This document shows positions 1 through 7,311 of a DNA stretch of 33,881 nucleotides, in pieces. Location: the NCBI GenBank assembly GCA_014695175.1, contig JACJNV010000264.1:1-33881 (forward strand), read 5' to 3'. The position numbers and the translations under genes are program-made. The DNA is from Microcoleus sp. FACHB-DQ6 (GTDB lineage: Bacteria; Cyanobacteriota; Cyanobacteriia; Cyanobacteriales; Microcoleaceae). Within the stretch, counting starts at the first letter, position 1. Each line of letters begins with the position of its first letter. Under the pieces are notes generated by a model that did not search any database, had not been told where the DNA came from, and saw only the letters and a list, made by a program, of their open reading frames with translations.

Positions 1-373
1 TCCGAACCTCGGGTGTTGAAACACAGGCCAAAGCCGTATCCTCGAATGCAGGAACCTCGCTCTATCTTAAAAGGTAAACAGGCCTTGCGATCGAGACTTT
101 TTCAGTGACATTGGACTGAAGTCCGCACTACAAACCGTTTTTTGTTATGGTAATCGACCAGACATGATATCAGAAGGCGTATCTGATTCTGGCGGTGCGT
201 CGCTATGAAATTGTCGATTTGATTTGCAAATTGCTGATGGCGACGCACCCTACTATCTTGAATCTGGTGCAAAGATGAGTGCCAAGAAAAAAATTAAAGC
301 GCGCTGACGCACGCAAAAGGGTAAAGAGGAAAAAGGGAAAAGAGCTCAAGGGCTAAAGAGTAGAGAAGAGTCC
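1..373. other. Non-coding stretch with small palindromes
   Basis: No convincing gene is visible here. The stretch holds a 12-bp hairpin sequence at 113-124 (GGACT/AGTCC around GA), a REP-like inverted repeat at 194-249 listed separately, and a purine-rich tract at about 305-410 that runs into the 3' end of the SUMF1-like gene. Short open frames on both strands have no coding character. The left window edge may cut a neighbouring gene, but nothing recognisable is left. Confidence 0.5.
194..249. repeat. REP-like inverted repeat, copy 1
   Basis: Perfect 10-bp arms GGTGCGTCGC (194-203) and GCGACGCACC (240-249) enclose a 36-bp AT-rich centre. The right arm runs into CCTACTA. The same left arm recurs at 1611-1620 with a similar right end (CACACCCTACTA), so this is a dispersed repeat rather than a gene-specific terminator. 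It lies downstream of the minus-strand SUMF1-like gene and could act as a transcript end, but no T-tract follows. Confidence 0.6.
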
Positions 374-1507
374 TCACAGGGAAGACAGGGAGGAAGGGAC
401 AGCCAAAGCAACCGCTACACGAAAACCCTCCTCCCTGCACGAGAGGCCCGCAGAGGTGTAGTGACGGCGGGCAGCACGGCAATCGAGCGCAGTGAGGAAC
501 CACGAACCTCCACGCTGCATTCGGTAATCATCTGTTCCTCCGTAATCATGTGTTCCGATTTCCCAAGAACTTCCGTCAGTTGGTGCGCCATCATAATAAT
601 CGTGCCACTTATCGCTGCACCATTCCCAAACCTGACCGTGCATATCATAAAGTCCAAAGGGATTCGGAGGAAAACTCCCCACATCCATTGTTTGTGGGCG
701 GTAATCTGCGCGATCGTAGGGAAAATTCTCGTTATAATTAACTAAATCCGTGGTAATTCTCTTGCCAAAATAGAAACGTGTTGTAGTTCTGGCGCGACAA
801 GCATATTCCCATTCAGCTTCCGAAAGTAAGCGATAAATCTTGCCTGTTTTTTCAGAAAGTTTCCGGCAGAATTCTACAGCCTCATTCCAGCTTACGGTTT
901 CTACAGGAAGTTTTTCACCTTTAAAACGCGATGGGTTATTTCCCATCACTGCTTGCCACTGTGCTTGGGTGATGGGGTATTTTCCTGCATAAAAAGCCGG
1001 TACAGTTACTTGATGCTGCGGAGTTTCCCTCTGGTACCTAGTTGGGTCTGAGTTTGGCGAACCCATCATAAATGTCCCGCCAGGAATGTAAACCATTTCG
1101 AGCACAACTCCATTACCTAAGTCTTCTGGGAAGTAGTGAGCAAAAGACTTTCTGCGACTGTTTTCTTTTCCATAGGCATCGACTGTGATGACATCAAATT
1201 CAAATATAGAGAGATAGTCTTGAAACTGAGGTTTAATCTTTAAGTCATCTCGATCTTTCAGCAGTAAATAGGCCGCCAATTTCACCTGCATCGATTCATC
1301 TTGCAAAGCTTGAATTATCAAATCTAAACCGGCTTCTCCATATTTCAGTGCTTCGGAGAGTGCGGCGATTCTCACTTCGACAATGGGTGAGGCTAATCGG
1401 CTTTTAACACCCGGTATGCCTCCGAGTACCGCAGCATTGACAGGAATTGAATTTTGTCCGCCACGGACGGCATCGTATTCTCTGGGTTCATTTTGATTAT
1501 CTGACAT
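374..1507 (-). CDS. SUMF1/formylglycine-generating-enzyme-like protein
   Basis: The protein has 377 residues. Residues 35-105 look like short alpha-helical HEAT-type repeats (VEVRIAALSEAL, MQVKLAAYLLL). From about 130 to the end runs an FGE-sulfatase (SUMF1) domain with its usual landmarks: MVYIPGGTFMMGS, ETPQHQVTV, YPITQAQWQAVMG, LPVETVSWNEAVEFC, YRLLSEAEWEYACRA, GLYDMHGQVWEWC, MQRGGSW and EGFRVA. True FGE uses two cysteines just after the GGS motif. Here that segment is GGSWFLTALDC, which lacks the first cysteine, so sulfatase activation is unlikely and a binding or scaffold role is more plausible (inference). No signal peptide is seen, so it is probably cytoplasmic. The start ATG at 1507 gives MSDNQNEPRE; an ACCG rather than a strong Shine-Dalgarno precedes it. 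The gene stands alone, 336 bp from the DUF3084 gene. Confidence 0.88.
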   Translation of the reverse strand: MSDNQNEPREYDAVRGGQNSIPVNAAVLGGIPGVKSRLASPIVEVRIAALSEALKYGEAGLDLIIQALQDESMQVKLAAYLLLKDRDDLKIKPQFQDYLSIFEFDVITVDAYGKENSRRKSFAHYFPEDLGNGVVLEMVYIPGGTFMMGSPNSDPTRYQRETPQHQVTVPAFYAGKYPITQAQWQAVMGNNPSRFKGEKLPVETVSWNEAVEFCRKLSEKTGKIYRLLSEAEWEYACRARTTTRFYFGKRITTDLVNYNENFPYDRADYRPQTMDVGSFPPNPFGLYDMHGQVWEWCSDKWHDYYDGAPTDGSSWEIGTHDYGGTDDYRMQRGGSWFLTALDCRAARRHYTSAGLSCREEGFRVAVALAVPSSLSSL

Positions 1508-1843
1508 TACACCGCACGCTCCTGCATTTTAATTGAGCAAAATTTTGTTCTGTGATGTCAATATCTCAGGGAGCGATTCTTAGTTTCTATCTTTGCCCTC
1601 TTGGCCGTGCGGTGCGTCGCTGTGAGATTATTGGTGGTGCTTCCAGATTTTTGGTGGTGACACACCCTACTAATTGGGTGCGGTGCTTCCAGATTTGTGG
1701 TGGCGGTGCACCTACGAATGATGTTATATGACGCCACGGATTCCCATGATTTAATGATATGTCAAGGGCGCGAAAAAGTCAAGCAAAATAGCGGTTCGAT
1801 CGCCCAAAATTTTTTCTCAAATTCGATAGGTCGATCGCACTTA
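1508..1843. other. Intergenic region carrying repeat copies
   Basis: No gene is supported. The region lies between the 5' end of the SUMF1-like gene and the 3' end of the DUF3084 gene, so the SUMF1 promoter should be near 1510-1600. The middle part is repeat-derived (1611-1714, listed separately). A short plus-strand open frame near 1697-1924 overlaps the end of the DUF3084 gene and has no coding character. Confidence 0.5.
1611..1714. repeat. REP-like repeat, copy 2 plus a partial duplication
   Basis: The left arm GGTGCGTCGC (1611-1620) is identical to that at 194-203, and the right end is GGTGACACACC (1656-1666). A second, degenerate half-copy follows: the block GGTGCTTCCAGATTT is present at 1636-1650 and again at 1682-1696, each followed by a GTGGTG-rich run ending in CACC-CTA (1666-1669) or CACCTA (1709-1714). 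This shows local duplication of the element. Confidence 0.55.
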
Positions 1844-3574
1844 TTATTTAATTTTCAAGTCTCCGGGGCCTGGTTTTTGTTGTCCGGTGCGGAAAACAAC
1901 GACTCCGTTTTCAATAGCAACTAAATCTATTTTAAGCGGGCCCGCGATGTAAGTGACATCTGCCGCGATCGCCTGAACGTCCAGCGGTTTCTCGTACTGC
2001 TGCAACCGCTCGATAAAACCAGCTAAAGTTTCAATCTGATTGTCTGCCACTTGAACTCTACCGCCGACAACACCGATCAGGCGAGCGCGAAATTGACAAG
2101 CTTCTATCAATTGCAGCAACTGCTGCCGCACCTGTTCGTCGCTCAAAGTCACGGGCTCGACAGCAACCCCTGCAATCACATCTCCAGCGCGAAAAACCAC
2201 TCGATTGATTTCTGCTTCTGCAAATACCTTAATTACCTTTTCTTCCCGCAGGTAATTAGCGCCGGCGACAATCCGCACCACGTAATCTTGACCGTCTTTA
2301 ACCTGACTAATTAGTTGATCGATTTCTGCTTTAGTAATTTGAATAACCTGGTCTCTAACCTTCCTATTTTCCGGCTGCATGAGTCCCACGGTGGTTTTAT
2401 TTGCTTCTTGCAAGAGCCGATCGATCGCGCGGCTCGCCATACCGGGTTCGATAATGCGAACGACGCCAGCAGCTAAAATTTGACCGCGCCTGATGGCAAC
2501 TGTACCCTCGCGGATTGCCTGAAAGTCGCGTTCCAAAACTTGCACTTGCTGCTGCAAGACAGTTTGTTGCTGTTCGAGTTGGGCTTGTTGCTGTGCCAAG
2601 GTTTCTAAGAGTGCTTCCCTCTCGGCAATTACTTTGTCGCGCTCGACAATAGTTCGATCGCGATCGGCGAGATTTTGCACCCGCTGAGCAATTTCCTTGT
2701 CTCGTTGGGCAATTAGTTCGTTGCGATCGACAATTGCTGCGTCTCGCTTAACAATTTCTCCCTCTCGCTGGGCAATTTCCTTGTCCCGCTGGGCAATTTC
2801 TGCGTCTCGCTTGGCAATTTCTCTATCGCGCTGGGCAATTTGAGTTTTTACCTGCTCTCGCTGCTCGATTAACTGTTGGCGTTCCTCTTGGAGTTGGGCG
2901 ATTTCCGATCCTAAAGTCGTTTTTTGAGCAGAAACTGTTTTCAATTGGTTCTCAGTGCGATCGAGCTGAGCTTGTGTAGTCGATCGGATCGTTTCAACCA
3001 GTTTCAATTGTTCTTCGGTGCGGGATTTAGCTGCTTCCACGCTGCTGAGCTGTTCTTCTGTCTTAGATTTAGCCGCTTCTACCTGACTTAACTGCTGTTC
3101 AGTTTTAGACTTGGCTGCTTGCACGCTGTTGAGCTGGGCCCGCAGCGAGTTTAATTTTGTTTGCGTCCGAGCTTGCTCGGCATTAGCTGCTTGGAGCGAT
3201 TGATTAATTTGCTCTAAATTGGCTCTAGCTTGCGCTTGAGCGGCTCTGGCTCGAGCTAATTCAGTTTCAACTCGATTTTTTTCTTGAGTGGCCTGGTTGA
3301 TTTCTCTGCGGGCGTTGTTGAGCCTTTTTTGAATCTCGTCTATTCTAAAAACTCCCGTTCGCAGCGGCTTGCTAGTAGCAAACAAAATGGCCAGAGTAAT
3401 TGCTGACAGGATGCTGCCGGCCATCACTGTCACAACAACAGCAGTATCGCGGGGGCGAAGCTTGAACAAGCTCAACCTTGCCTTGCCGACTTTCGTCCCA
3501 AGGCGATCGCTGACAGTGGCGATCACACCCCCCAACACTAACATTACAAATACCAGGATGTATCCAGCAGTCAT
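1844..3574 (-). CDS. DUF3084 coiled-coil membrane protein
   Basis: A 576-residue protein of the cyanobacterial DUF3084 type; its biochemical role is unknown. The N-terminus has a first hydrophobic helix (residues 5-22, YILVFVMLVLGGVIATV) and a second (about 45-66, AVVVTVMAGSILSAITLAIL), separated by a short basic loop. This is followed by about 300 residues of predicted coiled coil (75-375) rich in Q, A, E and R. Its central part is built from seven-residue units of the form EIAQRDK, encoded by a 21-bp DNA repeat. The conserved globular C-terminal part (about 380-576) begins near RRGQILAAGVVRIIEPGM. The start is the ATG at 3574, with only a weak GGA just upstream. It lies 77 bp downstream of ntcA on the same strand, with a strong hairpin in the gap that may limit read-through. 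Confidence 0.9.
   Translation of the reverse strand: MTAGYILVFVMLVLGGVIATVSDRLGTKVGKARLSLFKLRPRDTAVVVTVMAGSILSAITLAILFATSKPLRTGVFRIDEIQKRLNNARREINQATQEKNRVETELARARAAQAQARANLEQINQSLQAANAEQARTQTKLNSLRAQLNSVQAAKSKTEQQLSQVEAAKSKTEEQLSSVEAAKSRTEEQLKLVETIRSTTQAQLDRTENQLKTVSAQKTTLGSEIAQLQEERQQLIEQREQVKTQIAQRDREIAKRDAEIAQRDKEIAQREGEIVKRDAAIVDRNELIAQRDKEIAQRVQNLADRDRTIVERDKVIAEREALLETLAQQQAQLEQQQTVLQQQVQVLERDFQAIREGTVAIRRGQILAAGVVRIIEPGMASRAIDRLLQEANKTTVGLMQPENRKVRDQVIQITKAEIDQLISQVKDGQDYVVRIVAGANYLREEKVIKVFAEAEINRVVFRAGDVIAGVAVEPVTLSDEQVRQQLLQLIEACQFRARLIGVVGGRVQVADNQIETLAGFIERLQQYEKPLDVQAIAADVTYIAGPLKIDLVAIENGVVVFRTGQQKPGPGDLKIK
2612..2842 (-). repeat. 21-bp heptad-coding repeat within the DUF3084 gene
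   Basis: About eleven degenerate 21-bp units encode the heptad (E/A)IAQRD(K/A/R). Examples are IAQRDRE, IAKRDAE, IAQRDKE, IAQREGE, IVKRDAA and IVERDKV. At DNA level several units share the plus-strand string GGCAATTTC. The exact seven-residue period fits a continuous coiled coil and suggests growth by tandem duplication. Confidence 0.7.
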
Positions 3575-3583
3575 TCCGATTTT

Positions 3584-3636
3584 AGATTTTGGATTTTGGA
3601 TTTTGGATTGAATCTAAAATCCAAAATCCAAAATCC
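3584..3636. repeat. 26-bp near-perfect inverted repeat (hairpin)
   Basis: Arms 3584-3609 and 3611-3636 are reverse complements at 24 of 26 positions around a single-base centre. Each arm is built from the 7-bp unit GGATTTT / AAAATCC. It lies between the ntcA stop codon and the DUF3084 start codon, 10 bp from the latter, so the transcript of either strand would form a very stable AU-rich hairpin. It may be an attenuator or terminator of ntcA, or a dispersed repeat. Confidence 0.7.
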
Positions 3637-3651
3637 TATACTTTCTCGGCA

Positions 3652-4317
3652 TCAAGTGAATTGCTGGCTTAAAGCCACCGGGTTGTGGACTGTGATCTTT
3701 TTCTTGTGGATCGAGATCATGGTTTCTTGCCTGAGATCCCCCAGCAAACGAGTCACCGTTACCCGAGTCGAGCCGATCGCTTCGGCGATCGCCTGGTGGG
3801 ACAGCTTCAAATCAATCGTAATCCCCTCTGTACCGGGCACGCCAAAATCCCGGCACAGAATCAGCAAAAAGCTGACGAGTCTCGAACCCATATCTCGGTG
3901 GGCCAGCGTTTCAATCATCATCTCGGTTTGCAAAATCCGAGACGACAGTCCCCGCAGCATCACCATCGACAGTTCCGGGTCTTCCTTGAGCGCTTTCTCG
4001 ACTTGTTCGATCGGCAACGAGATCAACTCTACCGGCGTAAAGGCTACCGCGTGGTAAAACCTGTCCGATCGGTGTCCCGTAATCAGAGACAGCACCCCAA
4101 ATACGCTATTTTCGCGCAGGAGGGCGACTGTAATTTCTTCCCCTGCTTCGTACACCCTGGAGAGCTTCACAGCACCTCTAATGAGAACGTAGACGCGCTC
4201 AGCCGGGTCTCCAGGGAAAAAAATTGTCTTGCCCCGTTCAAAGGTTTCCACAATGGGTGGAAACGCCCCGCCGCTGATTTGGCGGAACACGGCTGCTAGC
4301 GGTCTATCATGCGTCAC
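3652..4317 (-). CDS. ntcA: Global nitrogen regulator NtcA (CRP/FNR family)
   Basis: NtcA is the 2-oxoglutarate-responsive transcription factor that activates nitrogen-assimilation genes in cyanobacteria by binding GTA-N8-TAC. The 221-residue product has the expected features. The cyclic-nucleotide-like beta-roll includes [18 protein letters not shown] and [14 protein letters not shown]. The dimer helix includes [20 protein letters not shown]. The C-terminal helix-turn-helix includes [20 protein letters not shown], followed by [13 protein letters not shown]. Most blocks are familiar from known NtcA proteins. The start is a GTG at 4317, at the position expected from family length; AAGGA lies about 8 nt upstream and an in-frame stop lies further up. 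A GTA-N8-TAC box sits immediately upstream, suggesting autoregulation. DUF3084 follows on the same strand; fabI is divergent. Confidence 0.97.
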   Translation of the reverse strand: MTHDRPLAAVFRQISGGAFPPIVETFERGKTIFFPGDPAERVYVLIRGAVKLSRVYEAGEEITVALLRENSVFGVLSLITGHRSDRFYHAVAFTPVELISLPIEQVEKALKEDPELSMVMLRGLSSRILQTEMMIETLAHRDMGSRLVSFLLILCRDFGVPGTEGITIDLKLSHQAIAEAIGSTRVTVTRLLGDLRQETMISIHKKKITVHNPVALSQQFT

Positions 4318-4331
4318 GACTAGATCCTTCT

Positions 4332-4345
4332 GTACTAATCAATAC
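4332..4345. promoter_or_regulatory. Candidate NtcA binding site (GTA-N8-TAC)
   Basis: The sequence GTACTAATCAATAC matches the NtcA consensus GTA-N8-TAC exactly. It begins only 15 bp upstream of the ntcA GTG start and abuts its ribosome binding site. Activation sites are usually centred near -41.5. Here such a geometry would place the start of transcription inside the gene, so a repressor or roadblock action on a promoter further upstream fits better. The match has six fixed bases and could arise by chance (about 7 percent in a 300-bp gap). Confidence 0.45.
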
Positions 4346-4519
4346 TTTATAACTTGCCGATTAACCTTATTGAGTAAATATACTGCCCAACCTCCAATAT
4401 CCAAGGATTCGGTTACTTCCATCTAATGTTAAGGTAAACACGCACTGTATGATTAAATCTAGCCCTTCTCTTAACTTTTTCAATTCCGCCTCCATGTAGC
4501 TCCACAGCAAAATTAATAT

Positions 4520-4563
4520 AATTGTGTCTCAATTGTGTCTCAATTGTGTCTCAATTGTGTCTC
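4520..4563. repeat. Four perfect 11-bp tandem repeats
   Basis: The unit AATTGTGTCTC is repeated four times without change (4520-4530, 4531-4541, 4542-4552, 4553-4563). A partial copy CAGTTGTGTCT follows at 4582-4592. An 11-bp period places each unit on nearly the same face of the helix. The array lies in the divergent ntcA-fabI region, about 95 bp upstream of the fabI start. Confidence 0.9.
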
Positions 4564-4657
4564 AATCAGTTAAATCTGAATCAGTTGTGTCTAAACTGGC
4601 GGGGTTGTCGCACAGAGCCAATGAGAACGGTGCTAGTTGCTTCTAGAAGAAATACAG

Positions 4658-5434
4658 ATGATAGATTTGACCGGAAAAAATGCTCTTGTTACGGGCATTG
4701 CCAACAATCGCTCGATCGCCTGGGGCATCGCTCAGCAGCTCCACAAAGCTGGGGCCAACCTCGGCATAACTTATTTGAAGGACGAGAAAGGCAAGCACGA
4801 GCGCAAAGTCGCTGAACTGGTGGAACCGCTCAATCCCAGTCTGTATTTGCCCTGCAATGTCCAAGACGAGAGCGAAATTGAGTCTACTTTTCAAACCATC
4901 GCCGACAAGTGGGGCAAGTTAGATGTCCTGATCCACTGTCTGGCTTTTGCTGGCAAGGACGAACTTTCGGGAGATTTCACGAACACCTCGCGCCAAGGTT
5001 TCTCCAATGCTTTGGATATTAGCGCTTACTCGCTGGTGCGGCTTTGTGCTGCTGCTAAACCCCTGATGGCCGAGGGCGGCAGTATTGTGACGCTGACTTA
5101 TTTGGGCGGCGTCCGGGTAGTTCCTAATTATAATGTGATGGGAATTGCTAAAGCAGCTTTGGAAATGAATGTTCGCTATCTGGCTGCTGAACTGGGCCCG
5201 TTAAATATTCGGGTAAATGCGATTTCTTCTGGCCCGATTCGGACTCTGGCTTCGTCAGCAGTTGGCGGTATTCTGGACATGATCCACCACGTTGAGGAAG
5301 TGGCGCCGCTGCGGCGGACGGTGACTCAGCAGGAAGTGGGAAATGCTGCGGCTTTTCTGTGCAGCAATCTCGCTAGCGGGATTACGGGTCAAGTTTTGTA
5401 TGTCGATGCCGGTTACGAAATCATGGGAATGTAA
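4658..5434 (+). CDS. fabI: Enoyl-[acyl-carrier-protein] reductase (NADH) FabI
   Basis: FabI catalyses the last step of each fatty-acid elongation cycle, reducing trans-2-enoyl-ACP. The 258-residue short-chain-dehydrogenase fold shows the FabI-type cofactor motif VTGIANNRSIAWGIA (11-25). The catalytic triad region is TLTYLGGVRVVPNYNVMGIAK, with Tyr148, Tyr158 and Lys165. The substrate-loop block SGPIRTLAS and the C-terminal GQVLYVDAGYEIMGM are also present. The ATG at 4658 is chosen because MIDLTGKNALVTG matches the family N-terminus and AGAAGAA precedes it by about 8 nt; an upstream in-frame TTG at 4637 would add seven residues. It is transcribed away from ntcA. The four 11-bp repeats upstream may belong to its control region. 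Confidence 0.96.
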   Translation: MIDLTGKNALVTGIANNRSIAWGIAQQLHKAGANLGITYLKDEKGKHERKVAELVEPLNPSLYLPCNVQDESEIESTFQTIADKWGKLDVLIHCLAFAGKDELSGDFTNTSRQGFSNALDISAYSLVRLCAAAKPLMAEGGSIVTLTYLGGVRVVPNYNVMGIAKAALEMNVRYLAAELGPLNIRVNAISSGPIRTLASSAVGGILDMIHHVEEVAPLRRTVTQQEVGNAAAFLCSNLASGITGQVLYVDAGYEIMGM

Positions 5435-5460
5435 CAGTTGTCGAGAATTTTGAGTTATGT

Positions 5461-5523
5461 AGGGGCGGGTTGAGACAATAAACTTTAACTTTAACAAGTA
5501 AGTTTTATGCAAAAGCCGCCCCT
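5461..5523. repeat. Inverted repeat downstream of fabI
   Basis: AGGGGCGG (5461-5468) and CCGCCCCT (5516-5523) form 8-bp perfect arms around an AT-rich 47-bp centre. The outer flanks are also related: TCGAGAATTTTGAGTT on the left and TCGAGAGTTTTGAGTT on the right occur in direct orientation. This looks like a small dispersed element inserted with a flanking duplication. It is not a typical terminator because the loop is long. Confidence 0.5.
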
Positions 5524-5620
5524 TTCGAGAGTTTTGAGTTGTGGGTAATTCTCTTAACTAAACACTTGAGAATCAGCGCTACTCAAGCTGTCATCTTCAA
5601 TTACTAATTATCAATAACTA

Positions 5621-6280
5621 ATGAATGACCCATTGCGAATTATGGAGATAATCGATCGCCCTTCTCTTCCTCCAACAAGTTCAGTTCAACCAGCTAGGGC
5701 CGCCTTGGTGAAACGCACGACACTGGAAACGGATGTCACGGCCAGCCTCAATCTCGACGGTGTAGGAACTTGCAAGGCGTCTACGGGGATTCCGTTTTTA
5801 GACCATATGTTGCACCAGATTGCTTCTCACGGATTGATCGATTTGGACGTGCAGGCGATCGGGGATTTGGAGATTGACGACCACCACACGAACGAGGATG
5901 TGGGAATTACCTTAGGCCAAGCGCTGGCAAAAGCTGTCGGCGATCGATCGGGCATTTCTCGCTTCGGGCATTTCATCGCACCTTTGGATGAAGCTTTAAT
6001 TGAAGTAGTGCTCGACTTTTCGGGACGGCCTCACTTAAGTTACGGCTTGGAAATTCCCAACCAGCGGATCGGCACTTACGATACTGAATTAGTCAAAGAG
6101 TTTTTTTCGGCGGTGGTGAACCACACTCAAATGACGCTGCACATTCGCCAGTTGCAGGGCGGAAATTCTCATCACATTGTAGAAGCGGCGTTTAAAGCAT
6201 TTGCGCGAGCTCTGCGGATGGCGGTAGAAATCGATCCGCGGCGCGCCAGTCGGATTCCCAGTTCTAAAGGAGTTTTGTAG
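5621..6280 (+). CDS. hisB: Imidazoleglycerol-phosphate dehydratase HisB
   Basis: HisB carries out the sixth step of histidine synthesis, dehydrating imidazole glycerol phosphate to imidazole acetol phosphate with two manganese ions per site. The 219-residue product is the monofunctional form, without a phosphatase domain. It shows [16 protein letters not shown], the metal-binding DHHTNED (87-93), the second half-repeat block [16 protein letters not shown], and the C-terminal RIPSSKGVL. The first 28 residues are extra compared with the conserved core, which begins near RTTLETDV. The ATG at 5621 is used, but the ATG at 5642 (MEIIDRP) is possible; neither has a clear Shine-Dalgarno. It probably has its own promoter in the 186-bp gap after fabI. 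Confidence 0.96.
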   Translation: MNDPLRIMEIIDRPSLPPTSSVQPARAALVKRTTLETDVTASLNLDGVGTCKASTGIPFLDHMLHQIASHGLIDLDVQAIGDLEIDDHHTNEDVGITLGQALAKAVGDRSGISRFGHFIAPLDEALIEVVLDFSGRPHLSYGLEIPNQRIGTYDTELVKEFFSAVVNHTQMTLHIRQLQGGNSHHIVEAAFKAFARALRMAVEIDPRRASRIPSSKGVL

Positions 6281-6286
6281 TATGGG

Positions 6287-6318
6287 GTTTGCAGTAGCGC
6301 TTCTGGGCTACTGCAAAC
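6287..6318. terminator. Bidirectional hairpin between hisB and the restriction operon
   Basis: GTTTGCAGTAGC (6287-6298) pairs perfectly with GCTACTGCAAAC (6307-6318) around an 8-nt loop. It starts 7 bp after the hisB stop and ends 8 bp before the stop of the convergent minus-strand gene, so it can serve both transcripts. No long T-tract follows on either strand. Confidence 0.6.
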
Positions 6319-6326
6319 GTTGTCAC

Positions 6327-7277
6327 TCAAAATATATCTGCTATATAGTTAAAAACACCTTGACTTCCCTCACCGTACTTTCCGATAAATTCAGCGATTA
6401 GTCGATCGCTACACCTTTCTATAGCTTCAGCAATAGAACTTTGGGCTAAAACTTGACGAGCCGACTGACGCAAAACTTCAAACAGATTCACAGTATAGCG
6501 AGTATCTTCACTGACAAAATCCCACAGTTCTCGACCTATTAAAGTGAGCATTTCCGAATTGGGCAAAATTTGCTTCAGCAAACCAAGTGTTACAGTTTTA
6601 TTAGTTCTTTTACCGTAAGCTATACCAATATAAGCGCGATCGCCCTCCTGAATTTTTTCCTCAATTTTGGCAGCCCAATATACTATCTGGTCTTTATCCA
6701 TATCATTCGGGCCGCTTTTTACCTGTATCCAGCATTTCTCGCCATCACTGGTAGTTTTAATTGCGCCCCATCCTGACTCTTCCGGTGGACTTTCTGCACT
6801 TTCAGAGCAAGATATCAATAGTTTTTGAATAAAAAATCCCATTGAAGTGACAATAGACCTAGTAGCCGTCATATAAACATTAAGCCTGACAACTTCTTCG
6901 GGAGTGTCCAGATTTAACGCCCTGATTAAAAATGGGTTGGGATGAATTTTCCCTAAAGTCAGATTTTCCACCATAACTAGCTGTCGCCCAGTAAAATCTC
7001 GACAAATGCTGGCTAAAAAATTTTCAGCGATAGTAAGTTGCAGCGAAAGCTTGCCTGAAGATATAAATCCTAAAATCCGTTCAATCTCATCGGGAGTAAA
7101 TCTGAGCGCTCTTTTGCCCGATATGCTGCTGATGCCGTTTCTGAGTGTTGCGGCTTCTAAGTTAAAAAATTCTTCTAACTCCGCAAAGTGACTGGCGAAA
7201 GAACGAGACTTGCTGGCAGGCAATCCTATTTCTTTTTCTAAGACAAACGCTAATAATTCATGAAGTTGCTCTGACAC
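6327..7277 (-). CDS. Putative type II restriction endonuclease (family unassigned)
   Basis: A 316-residue protein that I cannot place in a named family with confidence. The central block has the feel of a PD-(D/E)XK nuclease core: GWGAIKTT, then GEKCWIQVKSGPNDMDKDQI, then YIGIAYGKRTNKTVT. The QVKSGPN part resembles the lysine-containing strand of several type II enzymes. The N-terminal third is helical and includes a possible DNA-binding segment near LEAATLRNGISSISGKRAL. It is the last gene of a three-gene minus-strand operon, 34 bp after the C5 methyltransferase. That context is the main reason for the call. The GTG at 7277 is well supported by GAGGAG 8 nt upstream. It could instead be an accessory protein of the system. 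Confidence 0.6.
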   Translation of the reverse strand: MSEQLHELLAFVLEKEIGLPASKSRSFASHFAELEEFFNLEAATLRNGISSISGKRALRFTPDEIERILGFISSGKLSLQLTIAENFLASICRDFTGRQLVMVENLTLGKIHPNPFLIRALNLDTPEEVVRLNVYMTATRSIVTSMGFFIQKLLISCSESAESPPEESGWGAIKTTSDGEKCWIQVKSGPNDMDKDQIVYWAAKIEEKIQEGDRAYIGIAYGKRTNKTVTLGLLKQILPNSEMLTLIGRELWDFVSEDTRYTVNLFEVLRQSARQVLAQSSIAEAIERCSDRLIAEFIGKYGEGSQGVFNYIADIF

Positions 7278-7311
7278 TTTTATTTCTCCTCAACTAGACT
7301 TTAAATATTAG

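Noticed and set aside
461-745. Plus-strand frame opposite the SUMF1-like gene
   Set aside because: Shadow of the real gene on the minus strand, without family features.
3685-4299. 204-codon plus-strand frame opposite ntcA
   Set aside because: ntcA is unmistakable on the other strand; the frame is a shadow.
5461-5523. Inverted repeat after fabI as a transcription terminator
   Set aside because: The 47-nt centre and lack of a T-tract make it a poor terminator; it is recorded as a repeat only.
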